Below, piece after piece: positions 26,325 to 35,766 of a stretch of 64,000 nucleotides of DNA. This DNA comes from Mogibacterium sp. (lineage in GTDB: Bacteria; Bacillota; Clostridia; Peptostreptococcales; Anaerovoracaceae). Both the position numbers and the translations under genes were made by a program. Position 1 is the first letter of the stretch. The number at the start of each line of letters is the position of its first letter. The notes beneath the pieces were generated by a model. That model had not been told where the DNA came from. It saw nothing but the letters and a program-made list of their open reading frames with translations, and did not search any database. The stretch is taken from assembly GCA_017405845.1 (NCBI GenBank), contig JAFQZQ010000031.1:1-64000 (forward strand). The letters run 5' to 3'.

Positions 26325-27583
26325 TACGCCTCCTTAGCTTCCTTGTTTGCTTCCATGATCTCGCAGAGACCCTGGACTCTTGTATCGTACTGAGCTTCTG
26401 AGAAGTTTCTCGGATCAGCCTGGTCACCGTCGAATGATGTCACAGGGATGTTGCATTCCTTGCCGATCTGACGGCTCATCTCTGCCATGAATCCGCTCCA
26501 GAGCTTGCAGGATCTGTTGGTGTGAACGAGGAGTCCTTCAACGTTGTTGTCCTTGCAGAGCTTGACTCTCTTATCTCTGGATTTCTCAAGGTTGATAGCG
26601 TTAGGTACGCTGCAGTAAGCCCTGATCATCTCGTCGAATGAGTTGTAATCAAATCCGAAAGCGTCAGCATAGATAGTTGTTACCATGTTGATTCCGCGGT
26701 CCTTGAGGCCTCTTGATGTTGCTCTGAGATATGGCCAGCAGGCGATACCCTCGAACATGATTCTGTGCTTCTCTTCTACGCGGAAAGTGCTCTCGCCCTT
26801 CTCGTGGTTCTCTTTGTACTCCTTGAGAAGTGTCTCCATAGCCTCTCCTGCTTCTTCCTTGCCGCGTGCTGTAACCATTACAGCCATGTGGTTGAGCAGA
26901 TCGAAACCGTTGAACGGAGACGGTGTGTATTTAGCCTGTGCTGTAGCTTCGAGCCAAGCGCGGCTTGCACGGCAGCTGAATCCTGTAACCTGTTCGAATT
27001 TGTCGTCATCCCACTTGAGTCCGAAAAGATCTTCGAGCTGGTGAACAGCATCCCAGAACTGTCCGCTTACGTAAGCGACCTCTGCATCGGATACTTCGTA
27101 GTCAGGGTTGAACGGGATGTCGAGCATAATCATAGGAATGCCCAGCTCTATTGAGAGGTTCTCATACCACTTGATCATGCAGTTGCAGATGTTATTGCAG
27201 CAAAGCAGTACATCCGGCATGGCTACATCCTGCTCAGGGCACTCTTTGAGCTTGGCATATGCAAGACTGATTCTCGCGTAAGCACAGATATCATTTGAGT
27301 AACCATCAGCTTCAGCGACTTCGCACATGCGCTCTCCGGCGCCTCTTGCTGCGATGCCTGCTGCCTGGTTTTCAGGATATGCTGTAGCAAGTCCGAGTGT
27401 CTCAGGGATCTCAACAGGGAAATTGCTGGATACCCATGCTACAGGCTTGCCCTGTTTCTTTGCCTCGATTGCTGTCGCAAAGGCGTCAGACGCGATCTTT
27501 CCGAGTTTGTACTTTGCCGAATTCGGATCGAGCGGCTTACGAGGTTTTTTGACTTCTTCAGGCTTTTTGACTTCTTCTGCCAT
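26324..27583 (-). CDS. 2-hydroxyacyl-CoA dehydratase, alpha-type subunit (HadB/FldB-like)
   Basis: First dehydratase subunit, 419 residues. A lysine/proline-rich N-terminal lead (about 1-22, with EEVKKPEEVKKPRK) precedes the conserved GKPVAWVSSNFPVEIPETLGLATAYPENQAA region, DICAYARISLAY, LLCCNNICNCMIKWYENLS and HTNRSCKLWSGFM. The cysteines in these motifs are those that hold the [4Fe-4S] cluster in HadB and FldB. It is preceded by the activator gene and overlaps the beta subunit. The substrate, leucine-derived or aromatic, cannot be decided by eye. Confidence 0.92.
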   Translation of the reverse strand: MAEEVKKPEEVKKPRKPLDPNSAKYKLGKIASDAFATAIEAKKQGKPVAWVSSNFPVEIPETLGLATAYPENQAAGIAARGAGERMCEVAEADGYSNDICAYARISLAYAKLKECPEQDVAMPDVLLCCNNICNCMIKWYENLSIELGIPMIMLDIPFNPDYEVSDAEVAYVSGQFWDAVHQLEDLFGLKWDDDKFEQVTGFSCRASRAWLEATAQAKYTPSPFNGFDLLNHMAVMVTARGKEEAGEAMETLLKEYKENHEKGESTFRVEEKHRIMFEGIACWPYLRATSRGLKDRGINMVTTIYADAFGFDYNSFDEMIRAYCSVPNAINLEKSRDKRVKLCKDNNVEGLLVHTNRSCKLWSGFMAEMSRQIGKECNIPVTSFDGDQADPRNFSEAQYDTRVQGLCEIMEANKEAKEA

Positions 27584-27615
27584 TTCTTCCTCCTACAATA
27601 TCTTAAAAAATTAAT

Positions 27616-28392
27616 TTATTTTGTGAGCTGCCTGTATGCATACAGTGCTGCTCCTATTGCACCAAAGTACTGAGCCATTGGGTCGAAATCGATGTCTGTT
27701 CCGAGGCTCTTTGCAAGTGCTCTTCTGACAGCTCCGTTCTTTGCGACACCGCCCGACATGCAGACCTTAGGAACTACTCCTGCACGTCTTGCAAGAGCAC
27801 CGACTCTCGATGCAACGCTCTCGCAGATGCCCGCTACAAGGTCAGGTCTTTCGACTCCGTTGGCGAGCTGGCTGATTACTTCAGACTCTGCAAAAACTGT
27901 GCATGTGCTGGAGATCGAAGCCGGCTTTACTGACTTTGAAGCGCATTCATCGAGTTCATCGACATTCATTCTCAGAATATTTGCCATTACGTCCAGGAAC
28001 CTTCCGGTACCTGCTGCGCACTTATCGTTCATAACGAAGTTGGACATTCTTCCGCTCTCGCTGAGAGATATTATCTTGGCGTCCTGTCCGCCTATGTCTA
28101 TCAGTGTTCTGAGTTCAGGGAAAACCCACCTTCCGCCGAGCGCATGGCAGGTAAGTTCGCTTACTTCTCCGTCCGCGCCTTCATACTTATTACGTCCGTA
28201 TCCGGTAACAATAGTGCGGTCCACATCTTCGGAAGTAATTCCTGCTTTTTCCCAAAGCTCAGCAAGCGCTTCTGCCGGGCCTTCGGTTCCGAGGCCGCCG
28301 ATCCTGAGACTGGAGGCAATGATATCCTGCCCGTCTCTCATGAGTACGCACTTTGAAGTTGTCGATCCTATATCGATGCCGAGAGTTATCAT
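27616..28392 (-). CDS. 2-hydroxyacyl-CoA dehydratase activator (HadI/FldI-like ATPase)
   Basis: Homodimeric ASKHA ATPase of 258 residues that uses ATP to inject one high-energy electron into the dehydratase. GIDIGSTTSK at the N-terminus and LIDIGGQDAK are the phosphate loops. The two cysteines that bind the bridging [4Fe-4S] cluster are C125 (NDKCAAGTGRF) and C164 (SSTCTVFAES). It is the first gene of the cluster, faces the divergent LysR gene, and has AAGGAGG before the ATG. Low-level activator placed first is usual in had clusters. Confidence 0.95.
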   Translation of the reverse strand: MITLGIDIGSTTSKCVLMRDGQDIIASSLRIGGLGTEGPAEALAELWEKAGITSEDVDRTIVTGYGRNKYEGADGEVSELTCHALGGRWVFPELRTLIDIGGQDAKIISLSESGRMSNFVMNDKCAAGTGRFLDVMANILRMNVDELDECASKSVKPASISSTCTVFAESEVISQLANGVERPDLVAGICESVASRVGALARRAGVVPKVCMSGGVAKNGAVRRALAKSLGTDIDFDPMAQYFGAIGAALYAYRQLTK

Positions 28393-28487
28393 TTATGCCG
28401 TCCTCCTTGTTAAACTTTTGTCATTCTAATTTTTTCATAATCCTTCATCGCGGTCAATTGCTCCCGACCTATTTGCAAGGAAACTTA

Positions 28488-28514
28488 TTGGTTAATAGTT
28501 TCTATCTATTCCAA
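28488..28514. promoter_or_regulatory. Possible LysR operator between the reductive cluster and its divergent regulator
   Basis: An interrupted imperfect palindrome, TTGG (28488-28491) then ATAG, TTT, CTAT and CCAA (28511-28514), lies about halfway between the divergent start codons. Its shape fits a LysR-type binding site. No convincing -35/-10 pair for the cluster was found by eye. Confidence 0.35.
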
Positions 28515-28580
28515 ATCGTGCTGACTGTGCTTTACTTTGTTTTCCATTCATTGTAAACTCATTTTCGGAGGTGATTCTGT

Positions 28581-29450
28581 ATGGATCTAAACAAACTCGA
28601 TCTCTTCTTTGCTGCTGCCAACAGCAGAAGTTTTACACAGGCGGCGGAGAAGTGTAACGTAGCCCAGACAACGGTCAGCAAGTACATTGCGCAGCTTGAG
28701 GATGAGCTTGGAATGAAGCTTTTTTACCGAACGACAAGGGAGTGCTTTCTTACTGAAGCGGGGCACACATTCTATGATGGCGCAAAAGAATTGGTGAGAG
28801 ATTATGACGGCCTCAGGAAGCAGCTCCAGCAGGTAAACGAAAACGAGCTCAGGATCGGCATCTATGGAGAGTTCTTCGACCTGTCAATACTCAGCAGGTT
28901 CAGAGATACCCATCCGGATATTGAGCTCAAAGTCTCATTTGACAGCCGTACAAATCTGTACGACCAGCTGAAAAGGCGTAAGATACACGCTGTCCTCATC
29001 CCTAACATCCTTGTATGGGAAGCCCTGAAGGATCATTCCATGCGAACGGTCAACGTGCTGTCAGGTGATGCTTATATCTACTGTTCCGGAGAGGCTGTAA
29101 AGAAATACGGCAGCATCCAGGGAGTCATACGCAATCTGCCGTTCATTACAAAATCGCAGGAGCTGCCCTATCACGAATACTGCCGCAGGATACTGCAGCG
29201 CACTTTCGATGCATCATTTGAAAACGTCACTGTTGTAGAATCCCAGGCCAAGCAGACGCTCCTTACTAAACTCACTCAGGGGTTCTCTATCATGCTCGAG
29301 AAGGAAGCGACTGACACAAAGGGTCTGTATGCATATTCTCTCGAAGGAGTGTTCAACGAGACTCTGCAGCTTTATTACTCAATAAAACATGTTCCCGCAA
29401 GCCTGTGGGCATTCATAAAATACATAAACAGCTCGGAATCAAACAAATGA
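28581..29450 (+). CDS. LysR-family transcriptional regulator (divergent from reductive amino-acid cluster)
   Basis: A 289-residue regulator with an N-terminal helix-turn-helix (RSFTQAAEKCNVAQTTVSKYI) and a C-terminal effector domain from about residue 88 (ELRIGIYGEFF). It is transcribed away from the dehydratase activator gene across a 188-bp gap, and therefore is the best candidate for substrate-dependent control of the cluster. TCGGAGGTG precedes the ATG. The effector is unknown; a 2-keto or 2-hydroxy acid is a reasonable guess. Confidence 0.88.
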   Translation: MDLNKLDLFFAAANSRSFTQAAEKCNVAQTTVSKYIAQLEDELGMKLFYRTTRECFLTEAGHTFYDGAKELVRDYDGLRKQLQQVNENELRIGIYGEFFDLSILSRFRDTHPDIELKVSFDSRTNLYDQLKRRKIHAVLIPNILVWEALKDHSMRTVNVLSGDAYIYCSGEAVKKYGSIQGVIRNLPFITKSQELPYHEYCRRILQRTFDASFENVTVVESQAKQTLLTKLTQGFSIMLEKEATDTKGLYAYSLEGVFNETLQLYYSIKHVPASLWAFIKYINSSESNK

Positions 29451-29451
29451 A

Positions 29452-29490
29452 AAAAGCAGCAGCCGTCACTTCCGTACGGCTGCCGCTTTT
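29452..29490. terminator. Bidirectional terminator between LysR and pduL genes
   Basis: A 15-bp stem with one mismatch (AAAAGCAGCAGCCGT at 29452-29466 against 29476-29490) flanked by A-runs on the left and T-runs on the right. It can end both the plus-strand LysR transcript and the minus-strand pduL transcript. Confidence 0.8.
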
Positions 29491-29517
29491 TATATTGCTT
29501 TCAGTTTGACGCAGTGA

Positions 29518-30099
29518 TCAGAACTTTACGATGAAACCATTCATAGGTCTCATTCCTGCAGCATTTGCCTCATCTGTGTCAATGTGCATCAGCGCAAGGT
29601 CTTCTTCATCCTGTACTCTTATCTCTGTATCACCGAAGATGAGTGATCTGTCAGGAGTCTCTACCTTTACAGCTACGATATCTCCGGTCTTGAGTCCCCA
29701 TTCCTTTACCTGCTTAGCTCCGATGTGAATGTGTCTCTTTGCAACGATAACGCCATTCTTAAGTTCGATTTCCCCTGCAGGTCCGACCAGTTTGATTCCC
29801 GGTGTTCCCTCAAGGTCGCCCGAGAGTCTGACCGGTGCGTCTACTCCAAGAGCCCTTGCATCTGTCTTGGAAACTTCTACCTGCGACTGCTTCCTGCATG
29901 GTCCGAGTATCCTGACTTTCGGGAATGTGCTTCTTGGTCCTACGATTGCGATTTGCTCAACACTTGCAAATCCGCCGCCGCCTGCCAGCTCCTTGTATAC
30001 TTCCAGCTCATAACCCTTTCCGAACAGCACATCCTGATCCTCTCTTGTCAGATGGATATGTCTGGCAGAAACGTCTACAAATACTTCTTTCTTATCCAT
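29518..30099 (-). CDS. Phosphate acyltransferase, PduL type
   Basis: Converts acyl-CoA and phosphate to acyl-phosphate and CoA. The family metal-binding motifs are visible: VDVSARHIHLT near the N-terminus and VAKRHIHIGAKQVKEW in the second half, plus RILGPCRKQSQVEV. The reading frame extends upstream to 30156, but homologues begin at MDKKEVFVDVSARH and the ATG at 30099 has AGGGAG upstream, so that start is chosen (193 residues). The short N-terminus lacks a microcompartment targeting extension, indicating a cytoplasmic enzyme. With butyrate kinase it could form an ATP-yielding branch from acyl-CoA. Confidence 0.9.
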   Translation of the reverse strand: MDKKEVFVDVSARHIHLTREDQDVLFGKGYELEVYKELAGGGGFASVEQIAIVGPRSTFPKVRILGPCRKQSQVEVSKTDARALGVDAPVRLSGDLEGTPGIKLVGPAGEIELKNGVIVAKRHIHIGAKQVKEWGLKTGDIVAVKVETPDRSLIFGDTEIRVQDEEDLALMHIDTDEANAAGMRPMNGFIVKF

Positions 30100-30190
30100 G
30101 ATACTGATTCTCCCTAAAAATAAAAACTGATTATCAACAATCCCGTCCCTGCCCACAGACGTAAGTATACCACGTATTCATTACTGATTC

Positions 30191-31675
30191 TCAATCTAAT
30201 ATAGAAAGTATACTGTTAAGCAGCTCCGGAGCATCCAGGATCACCAGCGCAAGGCGTTCGCGGACACGGGTGATGCCTGCATAGAATATGTTTGGATACG
30301 GATGATCCGGATCAGGCTTCGGGATCCCCCGGAGATATCCTTCACCATCATATGAGAAGGAACTGTCCATCAGCATGACCACTCTGTTGTATTCCCGTCC
30401 GACTATATGCCGGTTCCTGAAATCTTCCTCCAGATCCGCAAAAGGATCATCCTCTTGTATGTGTGCGTTTATGAACAAATACCTCTTATCACGGAAATAG
30501 CTGATTATGTCGCGAGCCTCATCAGTATTATTGGCATAATTGACTGAAATGTGTTCGAACTCATAGGTCTTTTCAGCTTTGTAACCCAGATGTATGAGCT
30601 TTCTGATGAATGTCTGTATCTCCATGTTCACCCTCAGCCTTTCTGACAGCTCATATTCTCCGGCCAGACCAAGGGTGCGTATCCTTCCTTCTATATCATT
30701 TTCGCGCTCAGGATCCGTAAGAGCTGCGGAAGGAGCTGTTGAAAAAATGCAGACCTGCTCATATTTCTCAGCAGCCTCAATGATGATGCTGAATACTTCC
30801 GGGCTGACGCGCAGAGCTTCATCCATCAGAATAAAATCATATTCGCTGATTTGCTCAGGCGCGGAGATCTCAGATACGGAAATAAAATCCAGGTTTTCTA
30901 TCGAATCGCTTATTGACAGCAGTCCTTCTGAAGGCTCCTCTCCGCATGTTATCAGCGTTCTGCCGCTGTCGGACAGGTGTTTTGCCAGGTCATAGATAAG
31001 CAGAGTCTTTCCCGTACACGGGTTCCCGTATATATGGAAGAACGCGCAGTAAGATGTATTTGCTATATCTCTGAGCAGCTCTGCCTTGACATAGTCCTGG
31101 GCAGGAGACAGAAAATACTGCCCCTGCAGGAACCTTTCAGGGTCTTCCTCAGGAGAGATCAGATACTCAGATGTGCGGAACAGCTTGTCGATATTGCCGT
31201 GATATGCAGTTCTGCACTTTCTGACGGCCCTGGTTACCTGCCTTATATCTGTTGCTTCGAGCTCACCGTCATCCGTAAGCCTGTAACACTTAAGTGTATC
31301 GGTAACGACCGTGAACAGCATGAGTTCCCTTCTGAGAAGAGTGAGATAATGGCGGTTCTTCCTGAGCTGGGCAAGGATCTGCTCCTCGCCTACATCCTGT
31401 GATTTCAGCTCAATATTCAGGCAGTATTTGCCTGTGACCTTGAGGAGATCAAATTCCTTGCCTATCAAAGGTATCACAAACCCAAAATAGAACCCGTCTG
31501 CCTCCTTCATCTTTACCCCATTTTCAGCAAGGGCATCCGCAAGTATGCGAAGAGATTCGATCTCATGGATGCGTATCACATGATTCTCGTGATCGCTGGC
31601 CTCATGCTTCTCCATGATATTGAACAGTTTTTCGTCGCGTATTCTCGATACCCTGAAAATATTTACCGGCTTCAT
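30191..31675 (-). CDS. Predicted PD-(D/E)XK nuclease-like / SF1 helicase-like (DUF2075-type) protein
   Basis: A 494-residue cytoplasmic protein. The N-terminal third contains EFDLLKVTGKYCLNIELK, with D76 and E89-x-K91 spaced like a PD-(D/E)XK nuclease core. The remainder is a P-loop ATPase: Walker A GNPCTGKT (217-224), Walker B FILMDEA (D285/E286), an arginine-containing SERLRVN motif, and a C-terminal YAGITRVRERL that matches helicase motif VI. Nuclease plus DUF2075-like ATPase combinations are common in phage-defence and DNA-repair genes. It stands alone between pduL and guaA, 15 bp from the latter, with no methylase nearby. A role in defence is an inference. Confidence 0.65.
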   Translation of the reverse strand: MKPVNIFRVSRIRDEKLFNIMEKHEASDHENHVIRIHEIESLRILADALAENGVKMKEADGFYFGFVIPLIGKEFDLLKVTGKYCLNIELKSQDVGEEQILAQLRKNRHYLTLLRRELMLFTVVTDTLKCYRLTDDGELEATDIRQVTRAVRKCRTAYHGNIDKLFRTSEYLISPEEDPERFLQGQYFLSPAQDYVKAELLRDIANTSYCAFFHIYGNPCTGKTLLIYDLAKHLSDSGRTLITCGEEPSEGLLSISDSIENLDFISVSEISAPEQISEYDFILMDEALRVSPEVFSIIIEAAEKYEQVCIFSTAPSAALTDPERENDIEGRIRTLGLAGEYELSERLRVNMEIQTFIRKLIHLGYKAEKTYEFEHISVNYANNTDEARDIISYFRDKRYLFINAHIQEDDPFADLEEDFRNRHIVGREYNRVVMLMDSSFSYDGEGYLRGIPKPDPDHPYPNIFYAGITRVRERLALVILDAPELLNSILSILD

Positions 31676-31690
31676 ATTTATCGGTTTTTT

Positions 31691-33235
31691 CTATTCAAGT
31701 TCTACCGTCCCCGGTGGTTTGCTCGTGAGGTCGTAGAATACTCTGTTGACATGGTCGACCTCATTGACGATCCTCGTCATCACTCTCTGCAGAACATTCC
31801 ATGGTATCTCAGCAGCCGTTGCAGTCATAAAATCCGATGTTATCACCGCTCTCAATGCAATGGCATGATCGTAAGTGCGGAAGTCTCCCATTACTCCGAC
31901 TGTCTGCATGTTGGTGAGAGCCGCATAGTACTGGCTGATTTCTCCTGCCAGCCCGGCTTTGTCTATCTCTTCTCTGTAGATCGCATCCGCATCCTGCACT
32001 ATGCGCACCTTTTCAGCTGTTACGTCTCCTATTATCCTGACTCCGAGACCAGGGCCTGGGAAAGGCTGCCTGCTGACAAGGTATTCCGGCAGACCCAGCT
32101 TGCGTCCGAGCTGCCTTACTTCGTCCTTGAACAGCATCCTCAGCGGTTCGATTATCTCTTTGAAATCCACATAGTCAGGAAGGCCTCCCACATTGTGGTG
32201 CGATTTGATGACCGCGGATTTGCCCAGACCGCTCTCGATGATATCCGGATAGATGGTACCCTGCGCAAGGAAATCGACTGCGCCTATCTTCTTTGACTCT
32301 TCTTCAAATACTCTGATGAACTCCTCGCCGATTATCTTGCGCTTTCTCTCAGGCTCGGTAACGCCCGCGAGTTTGGCATAGAATCTCTCAGCCGCATCTA
32401 CTCTTACGAAGTTCAGATCGAACTGCCCTTCCTTTCCGAATATGGCAGTTACCTCATCAGCCTCATTCTTTCTCATCAGACCGTGATCAACGAACACGCA
32501 TGTGAGCTGAGGACCGATCGCTTTTGCAAGCAATGCGGCAACGACCGATGAATCGACTCCGCCTGACAGTGCCAGCAGGACTTTTCCGTCACCGACCTTT
32601 TCCCTGACAGCGGCGATCTGTGTCTCGGCAAACGAACCCATCTGCCAGTCCTGATCGCAGCCGCATACATCGAGCACGAAATTCCTTATGAACTCAGCGC
32701 CGTGCTCCGTATGATTGACCTCCGGATGGAACTGAACGGCATAGAAACCTCTGGATCTGTCCTCCATAGCAGCTACCGGGCAGTCGTCAGTATGAGCTGT
32801 GACAGTGAAGCCCTGCGGCGGCTCGCTGATGTAATCGGTGTGGCTCATCCAGCACACATTGACATCGTCAGCAGTACGGAGAATGCCCTCCTTGCCGTCA
32901 ACAACAACTTCCGTACGCCCGTATTCACTGGTAGGTGCGGACTCTATCTTTCCCCCGAGTCTGTATGCCATAAGCTGTGCACCATAGCAGATACCCAGAA
33001 TCGGAACGCCAAGTTCGAAAATGCCGTCATCTATCGATGGAGCATTCTCACCATATGCGCTCTGTGGCCCGCCTGTAAAAATGATGCCCTTAGGGTCGAA
33101 TCCGCGTATCTCATCAAGAGTAATGGATTCAAAGCCCTTGATCTCTGAGTAAACGCCGCATTCCCTAACTCTTCTGGCGATCAGCTGATTGTACTGACCT
33201 CCGAAATCCACTATAAGGATCCTGTTTTCTGCCAT
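31691..33235 (-). CDS. guaA: GMP synthase (glutamine-hydrolysing), full length
   Basis: Aminates XMP to GMP. This 514-residue protein has all domains: N-terminal class I glutamine amidotransferase with catalytic C83 in GICYGAQLM, an ATP pyrophosphatase domain with [13 protein letters not shown], and the C-terminal dimerisation domain ending TVELE. CAGGAG precedes the ATG. A second, amidotransferase-less GMP synthase is encoded at 48094-49065, and a 22-codon N-terminal fragment resembling this gene occurs at 36034-36092. It is followed by the nuclease/helicase-like gene and preceded by metY. Confidence 0.96.
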   Translation of the reverse strand: MAENRILIVDFGGQYNQLIARRVRECGVYSEIKGFESITLDEIRGFDPKGIIFTGGPQSAYGENAPSIDDGIFELGVPILGICYGAQLMAYRLGGKIESAPTSEYGRTEVVVDGKEGILRTADDVNVCWMSHTDYISEPPQGFTVTAHTDDCPVAAMEDRSRGFYAVQFHPEVNHTEHGAEFIRNFVLDVCGCDQDWQMGSFAETQIAAVREKVGDGKVLLALSGGVDSSVVAALLAKAIGPQLTCVFVDHGLMRKNEADEVTAIFGKEGQFDLNFVRVDAAERFYAKLAGVTEPERKRKIIGEEFIRVFEEESKKIGAVDFLAQGTIYPDIIESGLGKSAVIKSHHNVGGLPDYVDFKEIIEPLRMLFKDEVRQLGRKLGLPEYLVSRQPFPGPGLGVRIIGDVTAEKVRIVQDADAIYREEIDKAGLAGEISQYYAALTNMQTVGVMGDFRTYDHAIALRAVITSDFMTATAAEIPWNVLQRVMTRIVNEVDHVNRVFYDLTSKPPGTVELE

Positions 33236-33247
33236 AAATCTCTCCTG

Positions 33248-34525
33248 CTAAAAATCAAGTGCCTGTCTGATATCTTCAATAAGGTCTTCTTTATCTTCGA
33301 GTCCGCAGGACATTCTTACCAGTCCTGCAGGAATGCCTGCAGCCTGAAGCTGCTCATCCGTCATCTGGCGGTGTGTTGACGTAGCCGGATTCAGACAGCA
33401 TGTCCTTGCGTCGGCAACATGTGTCTCGATCGCGGCCAATTTAAGGCGGCTCATGAATTTCTCAGCTGCGTCTCTGTCTGCGAGCTCGAATGAAACGACT
33501 CCGCATCCGCCATTTGGCATGTACTTCTTAGCGACCTCATAATACGGATCTCCCGGAAGTCCGGAGTAGCTGACCTTCTTTACCTTCGGATGCTCGTTCA
33601 GGAACTCCGCGACTGCCTGCCCGTTCTCTACATGCTTAGGCATGCGGACATGAAGTGACTCGAGTCCCAAATTAAGCAGGAACGCGTTCTGCGGTGACTG
33701 AATGCTGCCGAAGTCTCTCATCAGCTGCGAAGTCGCCTTGGTTATAAATGCGCCTTCATTTCCGAACTTCTCTGCATAGATGATGCCGTGATATGAATCA
33801 TCCGGTGTCGTAAGCCCCGGGAACTTGTCCTTATGCGCCATCCAGTCGAATCTGCCTGAATCGATAATCGCTCCGCCGACTGCGGCACCATGTCCGTCAA
33901 GGTACTTGGTAGTTGAATGTGTAACGATATCTGCTCCCCACTCGATCGGCCTGCAGTTGACCGGAGTCGGGAAGGTGTTGTCTACAATAAGCGGTACACC
34001 GTGCTCATGTGCAGCCTTTGCAAACTTCTCGATGTCGAGAACAGTCAGCGCAGGGTTGGCTATAGTCTCGCCGAAAACTGCTTTTGTATTGTCTCTGAAC
34101 GCCGCGTTCAGCTCTTCCTCTGTGCAGTCAGGAGAAACGAAGGTTGCACTGATGCCCATCTTGGCCATTGTCACCGAGATCAGGTTGAACGTCCCACCGT
34201 AGATCGATGCGGATGAGACTATGTGATCCCCTGATTCACAGATATTAAACAAGGAAAAGAAATTAGCCGCCTGACCGGATGATGTAAGCATCGCTGCTGT
34301 TCCGCCCTCAAGAACTGCAAGCTTGGCTGCGACCATGTCGTTGGTCGGATTCTGAAGTCTGGTGTAAAAATACCCCGATGCCTCCAGATCAAACAGCTTG
34401 CCCATATCTTCACTGGTATCATACTTGAAAGTCGTTGACTGTATGATCGGGATCTGTCTTGGTTCTCCGTTCCCAGGTGTATATCCGGCCTGAACACATT
34501 TTGTGCCGAGTTCGTAATCTTTCAT
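33248..34525 (-). CDS. metY: O-acetylhomoserine aminocarboxypropyltransferase
   Basis: PLP enzyme of the Cys/Met metabolism family (425 residues) that makes homocysteine from O-acetylhomoserine and sulfide. Typical motifs are FYTRLQNPTNDMVAAKLAVLEGG, the PLP lysine segment ADIVTHSTTKYLDGHG, and CLNPATSTHRQM near the C-terminus. The roughly 425-residue length favours MetY over the 390-residue MetB/MetC types. It is divergent from metA, which makes its substrate, so the pair probably shares control from the 174-bp gap. Confidence 0.93.
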   Translation of the reverse strand: MKDYELGTKCVQAGYTPGNGEPRQIPIIQSTTFKYDTSEDMGKLFDLEASGYFYTRLQNPTNDMVAAKLAVLEGGTAAMLTSSGQAANFFSLFNICESGDHIVSSASIYGGTFNLISVTMAKMGISATFVSPDCTEEELNAAFRDNTKAVFGETIANPALTVLDIEKFAKAAHEHGVPLIVDNTFPTPVNCRPIEWGADIVTHSTTKYLDGHGAAVGGAIIDSGRFDWMAHKDKFPGLTTPDDSYHGIIYAEKFGNEGAFITKATSQLMRDFGSIQSPQNAFLLNLGLESLHVRMPKHVENGQAVAEFLNEHPKVKKVSYSGLPGDPYYEVAKKYMPNGGCGVVSFELADRDAAEKFMSRLKLAAIETHVADARTCCLNPATSTHRQMTDEQLQAAGIPAGLVRMSCGLEDKEDLIEDIRQALDF

Positions 34526-34644
34526 GTTCTCTTATACCTCCCTTTTCTTTCTCATGATAAAAATCATACTTAATTAGCAAAACTCATGCAAGAGAACTGA
34601 CTCCGTTTTCTCTGCAAATACCATTTGACAGCATGTGAAACGGC

Positions 34645-34671
34645 ATAATATCATTGTTTTCAGCAACATTT
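34645..34671 (+). promoter_or_regulatory. Possible promoter of metA
   Basis: TTGACA (34645-34650) and TAATAT (34666-34671) are separated by 15 bases, slightly shorter than ideal. They lie about 30 bp before the metA start. No SAM riboswitch or T-box was recognised in this short gap. Confidence 0.35.
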
Positions 34672-34699
34672 CCCGCATTGAATGGGACAGGAGAAGCCA

Positions 34700-35656
34700 A
34701 TGCCGATAAAAATACAGAACGATCTTCCGGTCAAGAAGATTCTGGAAGATGAAAACATATTCGTAATGGATGAGAGCCGTGCGGTCTCTCAGGATATCAG
34801 ACCGCTGGAAATCGCCATACTCAATCTCATGCCGCTTAAGGAAGATACCGAGCTTGACATACTGAGAGTTCTTTCAAATTTTCCGATACAGCTGGAGATC
34901 ACATTCCTTACTACAGCTACTCACCGCGGCACTCATGTGGACAGATCCCACCTCAACAAGTTCTATCAGACCTTCAGGGATGTAAGGCACAGGCGTTTTG
35001 ACGGGCTTATCATCACAGGTGCACCGGTGGAACAGCTGGAGTTTGAGGAAGTAACGTATTGGGACGAGCTCTGTCAGATATTTGAGTGGTCGAAGACACA
35101 TGTTTATTCGACATTCCATATTTGCTGGGGTGCTCAGGCAGCGTTGTACTATCACTATGGGATACAGAAGAAGCTGCTGCCTGAAAAACTGAGCGGTGTG
35201 TATCTTCACCATGTCATTCACAGGAAGAAGATCCTCATGCGTGGAATGGATGATGAGTTCTACGTTCCTCAATCGAGGTATACCGGACTGGACGAAGAAA
35301 AAGTCAGAAGCAATCCTGAACTATACGTAGTTGCGGACAGCCCTGAGGCCGGAAGCTATCTTATCCTTGCATATTCATCGAGGCAGGTCTTTGTTACGGG
35401 ACACTCGGAATATGACAGATATGATCTTGACAAAGAATATAAGCGGGATCTTGCAAAGGGTCTTAACCCTAAGATACCGGTCAACTATTACCCGGATGAC
35501 GACCCTTCCAAGGAGCCGATACTCTCGTGGCGCTCAAGCTCCAACTGCACATATACCAACTGGCTCAATCTTGTATATCAGGATACGCCATACGAACTAA
35601 GCGAGCTGAGGCCGATCGAAGAAGACAGCTACCTTATTAAAAACACATTGGAATAA
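34700..35656 (+). CDS. metA: Homoserine O-acyltransferase (MetA family)
   Basis: Class I amidotransferase-fold enzyme of 318 residues that acylates homoserine, the first step of methionine synthesis. The catalytic cysteine lies in FHICWGAQAAL and the His-Glu pair in VTGHSEYDRYDLDKEY. In Firmicutes this family usually uses acetyl-CoA, which agrees with the neighbouring metY. An in-frame ATG at 34682 exists, but ACAGGAG sits between the two ATGs at the right distance from 34700, and the family starts MPIKI. Transcription ends at a hairpin just downstream. Confidence 0.93.
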   Translation: MPIKIQNDLPVKKILEDENIFVMDESRAVSQDIRPLEIAILNLMPLKEDTELDILRVLSNFPIQLEITFLTTATHRGTHVDRSHLNKFYQTFRDVRHRRFDGLIITGAPVEQLEFEEVTYWDELCQIFEWSKTHVYSTFHICWGAQAALYYHYGIQKKLLPEKLSGVYLHHVIHRKKILMRGMDDEFYVPQSRYTGLDEEKVRSNPELYVVADSPEAGSYLILAYSSRQVFVTGHSEYDRYDLDKEYKRDLAKGLNPKIPVNYYPDDDPSKEPILSWRSSSNCTYTNWLNLVYQDTPYELSELRPIEEDSYLIKNTLE

Positions 35657-35676
35657 ACCATATCAGCGCAAATCAA

Positions 35677-35720
35677 AGACGCCGAAGCAATACACACTGT
35701 ATCGCTCCGGCGCCGTTGTT
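35677..35720 (+). terminator. Intrinsic terminator of metA
   Basis: GACGCCGAAGC pairs with GCTCCGGCGCC (9 of 11 positions) around a loop of about 15 bases, followed by GTTGTTTTTTGTTG. It marks the end of the metA unit and of the ordinary chromosome before the accessory region. Confidence 0.65.
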
Positions 35721-35731
35721 TTTTGTTGTCA

Positions 35732-35766
35732 TGAGGCACTATCGCTTATCGTCATAAGGGCAAAAT
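35732..35766 (+). repeat. Left copy of a ~34-bp element found inverted at both flanks of the island
   Basis: The plus strand reads GGCACTATCGCTTATC then GTCATAAGGGCAAAA. A related sequence occurs on the minus strand at 48048-48080 (GGCACTACCTTTTATC, CCCAAAAGGGCAAAA), so the two copies face each other across 12.3 kb. The central stem is kept with compensating changes (CTTAT/ATAAG here, CCTTTT/AAAAGG there). They may be terminal inverted repeats or members of a dispersed palindromic repeat family. Confidence 0.55.
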
